Source of the DNA: Macrostomum hystrix
Lineage: Eukaryota; Platyhelminthes; Macrostomidae
NCBI GenBank assembly: GCA_950097015.1
Contig: CATNEN010000005.1
Location: forward strand, 496,001 to 560,000
Direction of reading: 5' to 3'
DNA length: 64,000 nucleotides
Position numbers and translations under genes: made by a program. The notes under the pieces were generated by a model. That model saw only the letters and a list, made by a program, of their open reading frames with translations, did no database searches and was not told the origin of the DNA. Below are positions 33,010 to 46,395 of the stretch, piece by piece; position 1 is the first letter of the stretch; the number at the start of each line of letters is the position of its first letter.

Positions 33010-33325
33010 AGAATTTCCTAAGAATCTCGGGATTTCCCACGACCTCGGGATTTCCCACGACCTCGGGATTTCCCACGACCTCGGAATTTGCCACGACCTC
33101 GGATTTCCCACGACCCCGAGATTTCCCACGACTTCGGGATTTCCCATGACTTCGGGATTTCCCATGACCTCGGGATTTCCCACGACCTCGGGATTTCCCA
33201 CGACCTCGGGATTTCCCACGACCTCGGGATTTCCCATGACCTCGGGATTTCCCACGACCTCGGGATTTCCCACGACCTTGGGATTTCCCACGACCTCGGG
33301 ATTTCCCATGACTTCGGGATTTCTT
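33010..33325. repeat. minisatellite, 18-bp unit built on GGGATTTCCC
   Basis: About 17 copies of cctcgggatttcccacga; 13 contain the exact decamer GGGATTTCCC, a match to the Rel/NF-kappaB consensus. Confidence 0.94.
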
Positions 33326-33894
33326 CGCTTTTAACTTTAGCTGCATTTCAATTAGTGATTTTTCGAGTAAAGTACATTTGGCTAGTTCTTATTTCTGTTC
33401 TGAATTACACAATGACCTAATTTGATTGTTCTCAGACTAGAAAGTTTTTATGACCTTGAGATTAGCCCTGAATAAAATAACTTTAACGGCATTCTAAGAT
33501 TCGAAAATGTAGGAGATTTCCCATAAAAAAATGTTTCGCATGACTAAACCCGGATCAAGCTGTCGAAAGTATTTTATCCCAACAATCTTTCCTTTCATTT
33601 TCACTTTTCATATAAGAATACATGCGTGCATTTGGAAAGATTGTAGCTCGTAAAAAATTGTACTAAAAATATTTTAAAGTTTTTTAACTTCTTCCTCGCT
33701 AACTTTGTTGGCATGCGCGAAGCTTATGCGCACTCGGTATGGACTAGCCGTGTTCATACAGTCCTGCGCTGGTCCATCATCGATTTGGTTCCGAACGAAT
33801 CCTCTCTACTATGTAGTATCCATACAATCTTATTTAAATATCTGTTCGCTATGTTTCACAGTCACATACGTCAGATGTTCTTTTTTATAGCCTT
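33326..33894. other. unique DNA
   Basis: AT-rich, nothing recognised. Confidence 0.4.
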
Positions 33895-34515
33895 GAATCT
33901 CCACTCTCACTGTCCCAATCTCTATTCTCACCGTCCCAATTTCTACCCTCTGTATAAAAAGTTTCTAATCTCTGTGTCTTAATCTCTAATCTCACCATGT
34001 TTATGCCTAATGTCTTGTCACAATCTCTAATCTCGCTTTTTCAATCTCTAATCTCACAGTCTCAATCTCTAATCTCACAGTCTCAATCTCTAGTCTCACT
34101 GTCTCAATCTCTAATCTCACAGTCTCAATCTCTAATCTCACAGTCTCAATCTCTAGTCTCACTGTCTCAATCTCTAATCTCGCTGTCTCAATCTCTAGTC
34201 TCACTGTCTCAATCTCTAATCTCACTGTCTCAATCTCTAATCTCACTGTCTCAATCTCTAGTCTCACTGTCTCAATCTCTAATCTCACTGTCTCAATCTC
34301 TAGTCTCACAGTCTCAATCTCTAATCTCGCTGTCTCAATCTCTAGTCTCACTGTCTCAATCTCTAATCTCACTGTCTCAATCTCTAATCTCACAGTCTCA
34401 ATATCTAGTCTCACTGTCTCAATCTCTAGTCTCACTCTCTCAATCTCAAATCTCACAGTCTCAATATCCAATCTCATTGTGTCTATCTGTATTCTCACAG
34501 GTCCAATCTCTATTC
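33895..34515. repeat. minisatellite, 21-bp unit
   Basis: Core ctcactgtctcaatctctaa, about 27 copies, degenerate at both ends. The 21-base period gives open frames on both strands. Confidence 0.92.
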
Positions 34516-35215
34516 TCACTTTCCCTAATCTTCACTTTTATTGTCTCGATCTCCAGTCTGGACATACTTATCTTACCGATATGCGTTTTCCCTTCCCATT
34601 GTTCAGAGGTCTCACCTCCGTTCTCAAATGCGTCCCAAATGAGCTGTGGAACTGACAGATTAGATTTCCATTCTGGCCAAGTCGCATGGCAAAGTTTGCT
34701 TGAAGAAAACAAAAATCGCATTCGTCCACTAGAGGAGAGAAAGTGAAAGTCGGGCCTGCTTTGGCCAGTCGTAAAGCTTTGCTAAAAAGACGAAAATTGT
34801 CCCGGGCACTGTTTTAGTGAATTGTGGCACACACGAATCGGTTCTGAGTTCGGTTCACTGAATGCAGTCGCTTGTTTCAGAAAAAAAGAAGAAAATTGTT
34901 AAAGCCAAGAAACCTGATCGGATCTGACAGGGTGGGGTTTTGACGAGGCCAGGTCTTGCTGGGCACAATTCTATTTTGAGTTCTTTTTCTCTCTGCTCAT
35001 ACTGAGCTCATACTGAACCATGACATAGAAATACTGTTTTATAAATTAATATACATTAGCGTGCGTTACTAATAAAGTTAAAATCTCCCTGATTGTTTGA
35101 CTACATTTTCTAAACATTGTTTTGCAAATCTTACGCATTTATTTCTAGTTAATAATTTTTGTTATATTTTTTGTCTACAAAGTAGTTTGCAAATCTCTTC
35201 AGCCATTGCATTTAC
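34516..35215. other. unique DNA
   Basis: Nothing recognised; moderate G+C at 34560-34760 without a supported frame. Confidence 0.4.
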
Positions 35216-36025
35216 AATTCCTCTTGTAATTCCAGTTACGATACAATCTGCGATTCCTGCTGCGATTCTAATTGCGATTCCTGCTGCGATTCCTACTGCG
35301 ATTCTAATTGCGATTCCTGCTGCGATTCCTACTGCGATTCTAATTTCGATTTCTGCTACGATTCTAATTGCGATTCCTGCTGCGATTCCTACTACGATTC
35401 TAATTGCGATTCCTGCTACGATTCTAATTGCGATTCCTGCTACGATTCTAATTGAGATTCCTGCTACGATTCCTACTGCGATTCTAATTGCGATTCCTAC
35501 TACGATTCTAATTGCGATTCCTGCTGCGATTCCTACTACGATTCTAATTGCGATTTCTGCTACAATTATATCTACCACTCTTTCTGCGATTCTATCTGCT
35601 TTTTCTGCTTCGATTCCTGCTACGATTTTAATTGCGATTCCTGCTGCGATTCCTGCTACAATTATATCTACCATTCCTTCTGCGATTCCATCTGCTATTC
35701 CTGCTTTGATTCCTGCTACGATTCTAATTCCGATTCCTGCTGCGTTTCCTACTACGATTCTAATTGCGATTTCTGCTACAATTATATCTACCACTCTTTC
35801 TGCGATTCTATCTGCTTTTTCTGCTTCGATTCCTGCTACGATTTTAATTGCGATTCCTGCTGCGATTCCTGCTACAATTATATCTACCATTCCTTCTGCG
35901 ATTCCATCTGCTATTCCTGCTTTGATTCCTGCTACGATTCTAATTCCGATTCCTGCTGCGTTTCCTACTACGATTCTAATTGCGGTTCCGTCTAGGATTA
36001 TATCTACCATTTCCTGCTACGATTT
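35216..36025. repeat. 24-bp minisatellite, array 1 (degenerate)
   Basis: Core ctgctacgattctaattgcg; more diverged than its sister array at 37921. A variant block containing ctaccactctttc recurs 216 bases apart (35575 and 35791), which is nine units. Confidence 0.93.
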
Positions 36026-36029
36026 TTTC

Positions 36030-36079
36030 TGCGATGCGAGAGGCAAACCCGTTAGACGGCTGTGCCACTCAACCCTAAT
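36030..36079 (-). mobile_element. SINE family A, head fragment
   Basis: On the minus strand gagtggcacagccgtctaac, then gggtttgcctctcgca, resembles the tRNA-like head of the SINE at 4741 (cagtggcagagcggttaac, then gcgtttgcctctcgca). It ends at the border of the 24-bp array. Confidence 0.5.
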
Positions 36080-36604
36080 ATAGCCAATAATAAATATTTG
36101 AACTCAAAGCCATAAACCTAGTGATGACCGGGTGACAAAAACAAAAAAGACAGCCTTAATCTTCTTCTTTCTCTACTCTATCTGTCGTTTTCGCCAAAAA
36201 AATCTTGCTTTCCTTCTATCGCGACACAGATTTTTTGACATTTCGTCCCTTTAAAAGGCTTTTTTGGGCATAGGAAAAGGCTCTAAAAACACTCCCAGGG
36301 AATCCCTACAGATTGTGATCCCGTTTCTTCATCCCCACCCAGAAACGCTGATGCAAATATTCCCAACCAAACCCTGTGCGACAGCTGACTGTAGACTCAC
36401 AGCGAGATTATCTAGGGTTGGAAGGTAGCCAAGCTTATACAGGAAGGATTTTAGTGTGACAGTCGGGAAGAAAGTGTGCTGTACGATAGCGAATGCGTCA
36501 TAAAATAAGTACATTTTATTAAAAAAAAATCAAATGTTTTCAACAAAAAAACATTTGATTTTATATTTCCCAAGAATTCTTATTTTTAGAATTGTAGTTA
36601 CAAC
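36080..36604. other. unique DNA
   Basis: Nothing recognised. Confidence 0.4.
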
Positions 36605-37345
36605 TGAGCGTCTCAGTCTCACCGTTACACTCTCACTGTCTCACTCTCACTGTCTCACTCTCACTGTCTTACTCTCACTGTCTCACTCTCACTGTCTCAC
36701 TCTCCCACTCTCACTCTCCATCTCACACTCTGTCTCACTCTTTCTCTCACACGCTTACTGCCTCACTCTCACTCTCACTGTCTCACTCTCACTATCTCAC
36801 TATCACTGTCTCACTCTCACTGTCTCACTCTCACTGTCTCACTCTCACTGTCTCACTCTCACTCTCTCTCTCACACGCTTACTGCCTCACTCTCACTCTC
36901 ACTGTCTCACTCACCCACTCTCACTCTCCATCTCACACTCTGTCTCACTCTTTCTGTCTCACTCTCACTCTCTCTCTCACACGCTTACTGCCTCACTCTC
37001 ACTCTCACTGTCTCACTCACCCAATCTCACTCTCCATCTCACACTCTGTCTCACTCTTTCTGTCTCAGTCTCAGTCTCACTCTTACACTCTCACTGTTTC
37101 ACTTTCACTCTCATTCTCACTCTCTCTCTCAAACTCTCACTCTCACACACTCTCTCTCACCCTCACACTCTCACTGTCTCACTCTCACTCTCTCTCTCTC
37201 TCAAACTCTCACTCTCACACACTCTCTCTCACCCTCACACTCTCACTGTCTCACTCTCACTCTCACTCTCACTCTCTCTCACTCTCACTGTAACTCTCTC
37301 TCTCTCAAACTCCCACTCCCACACTCCCACTCTGTCACTCTCACC
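36605..37345. repeat. TCTCACTG-type simple repeat with higher order
   Basis: Mixtures of ctcactgtctcactctc with blocks acacgcttactgcctcac and ccatctcacactctgtctc that recur at intervals. Confidence 0.92.
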
Positions 37346-37920
37346 CAAATTCTCAACCATACTAGCTCGTAAGTGAGTCTTTGTCGACAGATTATAATTT
37401 GACAAATAATGAAATTTCTACTTTTTTAATATATTTCATTGTGTTTCAGTTTAACACGTTTCTTACAGTTGTGGCATTTAAATTTTCGGACACAAGCAAT
37501 AGAAAACAATGTTCCCCAGTTCTATGTTCCTAGAACTGTACAAATTTTCCTAGAATCACATAGAAAATTATAGTTTGACAGTAAATTGTCTTCGTTTAGT
37601 AAAACTGGGCGTCATAAAAACAACGAGGGCTACCAGAACCAGAAGCAATAATATCCCCAGCTACTGTTGTCTAGACTCCCAAGACGGACGGACCTTAAAA
37701 TTCCCATTTCGCTGGCGCCAACTCTTGTGCTACTATCAAATTTTATACTAAGCCTTGTTCTTCTTGGGTAAAAGGGATAAGAAGTGATCCACACTCTCGA
37801 CACACTGCCAGCAGCATTGTGCAGCATTGTTATTCGCAATGCCATAAATGAGCATTCGATTGTAGTTTTCGTCTATGGCCATACATGCCGAAACGATGCT
37901 TGCAACGAAATAGGCTGCGA
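37346..37920. other. unique DNA between the two 24-bp arrays
   Basis: A minus-strand frame at 37630-37845 lacks repeats but has no recognisable domain and weak context; not called. Confidence 0.4.
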
Positions 37921-39640
37921 TCTAATAGCGATTCCTGCTACGATTCTAATAGCGATTCCTGCTACGATTCTAATTGCGATTCCTGCTACGATTCTAATTG
38001 CGATTCCTGCTACGATTCTAATTGCGATTACTGCTACGATTCTTTCTTCGATTCCTGCTACGATTCTAATTGTGATTCCTGCTACGATTCTAATAGCGAT
38101 TCCTGCTACGATTCTAATTGCGATTCCTGCTACGATTCTAATAGCGATTCCTGCTACGATTCTAATTGCGATTCCTGCTACGATTCTAATTGCGATTCCT
38201 GCTACGATTCTTTCTTCGATTCCTGCTACGATTCTAATTGCGATTCCTGCTACGATTCTAATTGCGATTCCTGCTACGATTCTTTCTTCGATTCCTGCTA
38301 CGATTCAATCTTCGAATCCTGCTACGATTCTATATGCGATTCCTGCTACGATTCTGTCTTCAAATTCCTGCTACGATTCTAATAGCGATTCCTGCTACGA
38401 TTCTAATTGCGATTCCTGCTACGATTCTTTCTTCGATTCCTGCTACGATTCTAATTGCGATTCCTGCTACGATTCTAATTGCGATTCCTGCTACGATTCT
38501 ATCTTGGATTCCTGCTACGATTCTATCTTCGAATCCTGCTTCGATTCTATATGCGATTCCTGCTACGATTCTGTCTTCAAATTCCTGCTACGATTCTAAT
38601 AGCGATTCCTGCTACGATTCTAATTGCGATTCCTGCTACGATTCTAATAGCGATTCCTGCTACGATTCTAATTGCGATTCCTGCTACGATTCTAATTGCG
38701 ATTCCTGCTACGATTCTAATTGCGATTCCTGCTACGATTCTAATTGCGATTCCTGCTACGATTCTTTCTTCGATTCCTGCTACGATTCTAATTGCGATTC
38801 CTGCTACGATTCTAATTGCGATTCCTACTACGATTCTAATTGCGATTCCTGCTACGATTCTAATAGCGATTCCTGCTACGATTCTAATTGCGATTCCTAC
38901 TACGATTCAAATTGCGATTCCTGCTACGATTCTAATTGCGATTCCTGCTACGATTCTAATTGCGATTCCTGCTACGATTCTATCTTCGAATCCTGCTACG
39001 ATTCTAATTTCGATTCCTGCTACGATTCTAATTGCGATTCCTACTACGATTCAAATTGCGATTCCTGCTACGATTCAAATTGCGATTCCTGCTACGATTC
39101 TAATTGCGATTCCTACTACGATTCAAATTGCGATTCCTGCTACGATTCTAATAGCGATTCCTGCTACGATTCTAATTGCGATTCCTGCTACGATTCTAAT
39201 AGCGATTCCTGCTACGATTCTAATAGCGATTCCTGCTACGATTCAAATTGCGATTCCTGCTACGATTCTAATTGCGATTCCTGCTACGATTCTAATTGCG
39301 ATTCCTGCTACGATTCTAATTTCGATTCCTGCTACGATTCTAATTGCGATTCCTACTACGATTCAAATTGCGATTCCTGCTACGATTCAAATTGCGATTC
39401 CTGCTACGATTCTAATAGCGATTCCTACTACGATTCAAATTGTGATTGCTGCTACGATTCTAATAGCGATTCCTACTACGATTCTAATTGCGATTCCTGC
39501 TACGATTCTAATTGCGATTCCTGCTACGATTCTATCTTGGATTCCTGCTGCGATTCTTTTCTTCGATTCCTGCTACGATTCTATCTTGGATTCCTGCTGC
39601 GATTCTTTCTTCGATTCCTGCTACGATTCCTTGTACATTG
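37921..39640. repeat. 24-bp minisatellite, array 2 (~71 copies)
   Basis: Same unit and orientation as array 1 (ctgctacgattctaattgcg), more uniform, with tagcg, tttcttcg and tatcttgg variants in recurring blocks. False frames read as 8-residue Ser/Asp/Cys/Tyr or Ile/Pro/Ala repeats. Confidence 0.96.
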
Positions 39641-40469
39641 CCATCTGCGTTCCCTGCTATTATTCTATCTGGCAGTTTTTTTGTAGAAATCGAACATCAT
39701 TGCCTAGTGTCCTTCTTTCGCTTCGAAAATAAATTCAAGAGAATAAGAGAAACCATGTATTCACTTGTCTTAAATCATTCAATCAGTTTATTGTTCCGTT
39801 ACAGTTCTGCAGCTGTGTAGATCTTTGTTTTTTTATTATTCCTAAATGCTTCAGCATTCTTCTGTGAAAAAGACTCGACTATAGAAAGGGAAATTATGGA
39901 TTGGAAAAACTGAGAGTCAGTGACCGTAGAGAGAGAGACAGCTGGTTAGAGGGCAGGGGGTGAGAATATTACCCCTCCCCCCCACCCGACGGGAAATGGG
40001 ATCTGGGCTAGGGGGGGGGATATTTTGGGATATTAGCAAACAAAAGCAGGGATCACCTATGGTACCGTTGCATGTCGGCATAACTGACCTTGGTGAGAGA
40101 GCCAGAGGGAGGACAGAAGGACAGACTCATTTTAAGCTAGCAGCATTTACTCACTGCTCACTCACTCAGTCACTCCAATGCTTTCTCGCAGACCAACTCC
40201 CCAACAACGAGTGGGAGGACACGCGAGTAATATGGGGCTAGCCAATGGAACTCTCTACTGCCATGCAACTTAGCAAATATTAGCCTTAGAATATACACGT
40301 ATTATAGGTAGAAGATATTATTTCATATTACCTATAGGGAGACAGAATTGCACAGAGGCAACTACGAACTACGTATTAGTATTATTATGAGAGATGTCTA
40401 CGAGTTGACTCTATGGTGTGTTCAGTTGTGGTGACACTGGGCAATTGAACAATTACAATGTTTGATTCG
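39641..40469. other. unique DNA with G and C runs
   Basis: Poly-C and poly-G stretches at about 39975-40020; no gene supported. Confidence 0.4.
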
Positions 40470-40860
40470 TTTACATCCAAGTCTATCTACCCAACATCTC
40501 TATCTGAGTCTATCTACCCTACATCTCTATCTAAGTCTATCTACCCTACATCTCTATCCAAGACAATCCGAGACTAGATCTGCCCTAATTCTCTATCCGA
40601 GACTAGATCTACCCTTAATTCTCTATCCGAGAATAGATCTACCCTTATTCTCTATTCGAGACTAGATCTACCCTTATTCTCTATTCCAGACTAGATCTAA
40701 CCTTTTTCTCTATCCGAGACTAGATCTACTTGCTTCTTTAACTTGACCCTGTCGACCGAACTTCTTTATTCAAGCCAATAGACCAAAGACATCTTCTATA
40801 TCCAAGAATAAATCTACACAAGTTCTCTATCCAAGTCTATTTACTCTACTTCTCTTTTCA
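40470..40860. repeat. degenerate minisatellite, ~27-28 bp unit
   Basis: About a dozen decayed copies of ctctatccgagactagatct with variable spacers. Confidence 0.8.
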
Positions 40861-42600
40861 GAACTCTCAAACTGGGTATTCGTTGCCTATGTATTTTTTA
40901 ATTTTTTATATATTTTTTAATTATAGAGTAATGACGAAATGCGGTTTACTAAATAAACCACAACAGAATCAACTATAAACTACGAGGATGGGTAACAGTT
41001 ATAGTTTGGAATTAAAGATGCGAATATAATAAGTAAAAAATCTAGAGGTTAACACTTGAATGTGATAATTGTTTGGGATCATTTTGCTTCGCGCTGCCGT
41101 CTGATCTTCGAAGAAGATTTTGAAACAACGGAACATTTGATTTTCGAAGAATTGCATGGTCAGACAACTTTAAAAGACGTAAATTAGACTAAAGCCGGAA
41201 ATTTTACGGGAAGTGTAATTGGTGAAGAAAATGCATAAACAAGGAATTCCAGTTTTTTTATCCTAATCCCTAATTTAAAAAATAAAAAAAAATTGAAAAA
41301 ATACTCGCTCTTTTTACTAAAAACTGATTCAATACTTTTAAAGTGTCGCATGGTTTACTGCTAAGGCAATATATATTAATTATTAACACTTAAACTTAGG
41401 CGTATAACGGGTTGATAATACGTGACTTTCTTTCAGAGACCTGGAATTCCTTGGGGATAAGTATTCAAGTCTAAAGGTTGAGCGAGTGTTGCGAGATCAA
41501 TATTATGGTTAAATGGGGATTGCAAGCAATGCGCTTTAGCTGTGCTGATTAATTTATCAAAGAAATTGTGTGAGAGAAAGAGATAATTTATGGTAGAGAG
41601 ACTGGCAGGAGCGAGGTAGGAGAAACACAAATTTAGAGGGAAGGTAGGACAAAAGAACAATGTTTTCCTTTTTAGTTTAAATATAAACTCTAATTTGTTT
41701 AAATTTAATTTACGCGTAATTTGAATATTATGCGGGATGACGAATTACGATTGTTAAAAAGGGAATCGGTTAAACTTGCGCGGATATTTGAAGGAGCAAA
41801 ATTTGAGGAGCAAAATTGTTCCATTGTGCTTCTTTAGTGCTAATTAGTTTCTAACACGAAATAAAAAATGCTGTTTATATTGTATACCTTTTGCTTGCGC
41901 CGCACTGAAAACAAATGAAACAATGGTTTTTTTATGCGCAGAAAATGCTAATTGCCTTTGACTACATAATCGTTTGCAATACTGCAACAGAAATTTGTTA
42001 TAAATTAAATAAAACACAAATAAAACAAGAAACTTACTGATTTTTTACGCAGAGATTTAGAACTTCAATCGCAGGGTTGAAAACAAGCTTAGATTTACTC
42101 GAAAAATCCTAGGTTACAATGGATTTAAAAAAGTGTGTTTTTATCTATAATGTTTTTTCTGCACAATTCTTTTTCTATACTAAAATAGAGGAGAGAACAC
42201 AACACAGGGGGACTTCGCCAGTGGATTAGGCTATCGAATGTGACGGATTTAACGTTTTATTTCTCGTCCCCCATGCGGACAACTCCTAAGCTCCTGGAGG
42301 CTCTAGTCCGCCCACCCCACCCTCCTCCTCTCTGTGGTCACACGGCCTATAGAGAAATCACCGTATTAGAGACTTGGGGAGGTGGGCATATGCTGCTGCT
42401 GCTGCTGCTTCTACTAAACCTTGGCTAGCCAATCAGAACAGATTGTTGTAGATAACGTAAAATCTGCAGTATTGTAGCCGGTCAGTGGCGTCTGAGAAAT
42501 CGTGTATATTTTAGTGCGTTCGAATTGAAGGATTTAAGACAAGCTAATAGATTCTAGCAATACACTGCCTAGACACCCATAAAACACATGATCTAGCTAT
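40861..42600. other. AT-rich unique DNA
   Basis: No gene supported. A G+C-richer patch with a CTG run at about 42390-42410 carries a 62-codon frame of no recognisable type. Confidence 0.45.
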
Positions 42601-43620
42601 CCTATTTTATGATTCTCAATCTCAGATTCTCAGATTCTCTTATTCTCATTCTCATTCGCCCATTCTCTCATTCTCTAATTCTCTGTCATTCTCATTCTCT
42701 CGTTTTCTTATTCTTTATGATAATTGCTATAATGATCTCTTTCTTTTTCTACTAATTTTCTCATCATTCTCTCTCATTCTCTCTCTTATTCTCTATTATT
42801 CTCTCTATTATTCTCTATTATTCTCTCTATTATTCTCTATTATTCTCGCTCTTATTCTCTATTATTCTCTCTATTATTCTCTATTATTCTCTCTATTATT
42901 CTCTATTATTCTCGCTCTCATTCTCTATTATTCTCTCTATTATTCTCTATTATTCTCTCTCTTATTCTCTATTATTCTCGCTCTTATTCTCTATTATTCT
43001 GTCTATTATTCTCGCTCTTATTCTCTATTTTTCTCGCTCTTATTCTCTATTATTCTCGCTCTTATTCTCTATTATTCTCTCTCTTATTCTCTCTATTATT
43101 CTCTCTATTATTCTCTCTATTATTCTCTATTATTCTCTCTATTATTCTCTATTATTCTCGCTCTCATTCTCTATTATTCTCTCTCTCATTCTCAATTATT
43201 CTCTCTCTTATTCTTTATTATTCTCTCTCTTATTCTCTATTATTCTCTCTCTTATTCTCTATTATTCTCGCTCTTATTCTCTATTATTCTGTCTATTATT
43301 CTCGCTCTTATTCTCTATTATTCTCTCTATTATTCTCGCTCTTATTCTCTATTATTCTCTCTCTTATTCTCTATTATTCTCTCTCTTATTCTCTATTATT
43401 CTCGCTCTTATTCTCTATTATTCTGTCTATTATTCTCGCTCTTATTCTCTATTATTCTCTCTATTATTCTCTCTCTTATTCTCTCTCTTATTCTCTCTCT
43501 TATTCTCTCTATTATTCTCTCTATTATTCTCGCTCTTATTCTCTCTCTTATTCTCTATTATTCTCTGCATTCTCATCATTCTCTATCATTCTCTCTCTTA
43601 TTCTCTCTTACGAGCGTATA
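42601..43620. repeat. TTATTCTC-type simple repeat
   Basis: About 1 kb of ttattctctattattctctc and related variants (ctcgctc, tctgtc), in recurring blocks. Confidence 0.94.
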
Positions 43621-44180
43621 TTTCTCGTATTTTTTTCCTTTTTTCTTATTATTTTAATTAATTTTAAATTGATTAAGTTTATCGATTTTATTATCTTGAC
43701 ATCACTAAAGTTGAAACAGAATCAGGTTTGCTACAATTGGATATTGGATACTGATAAAATATTTTCTTAGAGAAAACCCATGGACACAAATCATTATACG
43801 AGTATTTGGTTGAAACAGCAGTGAACAACGAGCAACTCAATGTGTTGTTGTAGTTGTAGCAGATTTTCATGGCCGTGTGATTTATTAGAACCAGCAGTAT
43901 GGCTTCATAGATAAGCACATTTAAGGAATAATATTTTCTTTTCTATTCTGCGCTGTCATGTAGCGAAGCGCGGTTAGAGACAAAATGCATTCAACTGATA
44001 AAACCCGTGTGTAAAATACTACAGGTCTAATAACTTGATTTGCAAACTGCATGATTCAAATTATTGTACTTTAAACCGGATTAAATCTGATAGTCTGATA
44101 CTGTTGATGTTGGAAAGGAGTGTTACATGTTAGTGAGTGTTAAATTTTAACAAGTTAGTGTGCTATATTAGAATGAAGGA
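43621..44180. other. unique DNA
   Basis: Nothing recognised. Confidence 0.4.
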
Positions 44181-44700
44181 GTCTCCTCTCCTCTGTCCCT
44201 TCTCGTCTCCTCTTCTACCCGCTCCCCCTTCTCCCCTCTCCCCTCCTATTCTCCCCTCTCTTCTCCTCTTTTCCCTCTCCTTATTCCACTCCTCTTCTCC
44301 CCTCTCCCCATTCCCCTTCTCATCTCCCCTCTCTCCTCCTCTTCTCCCCTCTCTCCTCATCTTCTCCCCTCTCTCCTCCTCTTCTCCCCTCTCTCCTCCT
44401 CTTCTCCCCTCTCTCCTCCTCTTCTCCCCTCTCTCCTCCTCTTCTCCCCTCTCTCCTCCTCTTATCCCCTCTCTCCATTCCCTCCTCCCCTCAACCCCAA
44501 ACCCATTCCCCTCCTCTTCTCCCCTCTCTCCATTCCCCTCCTCCCCTCAACCCAAAACCCATTCCCCTCCTCTTCTCCCCTCAACCCCTCCTCTTCTCCC
44601 CTCTTCTCTACTCTCCCTTCTCTCTTCTCTCCTCTCCTCTTCTCCCCTCTCCTCTCCTCTTCTCCTATCTCCATTAATCTTCTCCTCCTACCCCTGACTG
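44181..44700. repeat. CT-rich repeat
   Basis: Core cctcttctcccctctctcct; pyrimidine-pure over long stretches. It includes a duplicated block containing caaccccaaacccattcccc and its variant. Confidence 0.93.
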
Positions 44701-45158
44701 TTTTCCTACTATTCGTCATTTTGCTAAGAAACAAGCCAACATAAGGCATTAAAAAAATTCGAAAAAGCCTTCAAGCAACTAGATGGGAGATCAGGAAAGT
44801 AGAGAAGGCGCATGCCCGCGCGGGTCGGACCTTGTGGTTCTGAAATGTCATTTATTACCGGTTCCTGCATTTACCAAGTTCGTCCAACCGGACTCCTATC
44901 TTTCTCCCCCTTTCGACTCCGCATGGAACCGAATTTTCTGGGAATTCAATTATGTCTATGGCTTCCCTAATAGCCTCTTCGTAGACTAATAAATTCTTTT
45001 TTTATTGTCCCAATCCCTTTTAGTTCCAGTCAAAAGGATTCTTTGCCTTCAATTCTTTGCCTTCTGTCTTTCAATTTCAACTGTTCTCCCTTTATTCGTC
45101 AGTTCGCCATTGTGCGTGCCTGCAGTCGAACTATTTGATATTGACTAATGACGAAATG
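44701..45158. other. unique DNA
   Basis: A 68-codon plus frame (44783-44989) has balanced composition but no recognisable motif; not called. Confidence 0.4.
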
Positions 45159-45935
45159 TTAATCCCTTCACTCCCATTCTCACAATCATAGAGTGTTAAT
45201 CCCTTCACTCCCATTCTCACAATCATAGAGTGCTAATCCCTTCACTCCCATTCTCACAATCATAGAGTGTTAATCCCTTCACTCCCATTCTCACAATCAT
45301 AGAGTGTTAATCCCTTCACTCCCATTCTCACAATCATAGAGTGTTAATCCCTTCACTCCCATTCTCACAATCATAGAGTGTTAATCCCTTCACTCCCATT
45401 CTCACAATCATAGAGTGTTAATCCCTTCACTCCCATTCTCACAATCATAGAGTGTTAATCCCTTCACTCCCATTCTCAAAATCATAGAGTGTTAATCCAT
45501 TCACTCCCATTCTCACAATCATAGAGTGTTAATCCCTTCACTCCCATTCTCACAATCATAGAGTGTTAATCCCTTCACTCCCATTCTCACAATCATAGAG
45601 TGTTAATCCATTCACTCCCATTCTCACAATCATAGAGTTTTAATCCCTTCACTCCCATTCTCACAATCATAGAGTGTCAATCCCTTCACTCCCATTCTCA
45701 CAATCATAGAGTGTTAATCCCTTCACTCCCATTCTCACAATCATAGAGTGTTAATCCCTTCACTCCCATTCTCACAATCATAGAGTGTTAATCCCTTCAC
45801 TCCCATTCTCACAATCATAGAGTGTTAATCCCTTCACTCCCATTCTCACAATCATAGAGTGTTAATCTCTTCACTCCCATTCTCACAATCATAGAGTAGT
45901 AATCTCTTCACTCCCATTCTCCCAATCTCCCAACT
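45159..45935. repeat. minisatellite, 37-bp unit, ~21 copies
   Basis: Very uniform; the core is gttaatcccttcactcccat, followed by tctcacaatcatagagt. Only scattered single-base changes, so recent expansion or homogenisation is likely. Confidence 0.96.
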
Positions 45936-46395
45936 CTCATTCTGTGCTTCTTTCACTTTTTCATTTCCAATCTATTTTCAAGCCATATCACTCTATTCCC
46001 CACCGTTTTCCAGTTTCATTCAATGCGAAATGGGCACAATTATCTTTGAAAACTGCATGCACCACCTGGGTCTGGAATCGCAAAGCTGAATTGATTGCAC
46101 CTACTGAAGTAGACCATATTTCAATTCTATTCCTGAAATTGGCCAACGAAAAATAACTTATTTCTTTATTATGATTCAACACCTGCTATCAATTTTCCTG
46201 TCTGGAGTTCCGTGAGGCGGGCAAAGGAAATGAAAGATTTCCATACGATTAGCCTGGAAATAAGCAATTAATTATTTTTGTACTAAAGACAGTTTCTTTG
46301 AGAGGGCTTTCGTTTGCATATTATCTGCCCTTATGGTCTTTCTTTAAAACATTCTCTCTGCTTTCTTCACCTCTAACATTGCCTCTGCTCTTACT
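45936..46395. other. unique DNA
   Basis: Nothing recognised. Confidence 0.4.

Noticed and set aside
37630-37845. Minus-strand 71-codon frame next to the 24-bp array
   Set aside because: Plausible composition but no motif, no clear splice sites and short length.
37784-39732. Ser/Asp/Cys/Tyr or Ile/Ala/Pro octapeptide proteins
   Set aside because: Both come from different frames of one 24-bp minisatellite; neither is favoured.
45159-45935. CRISPR-like array with regular spacing
   Set aside because: The whole 37-bp unit is repeated with no unique spacers, and the genome is eukaryotic. The same applies to the other regular arrays.
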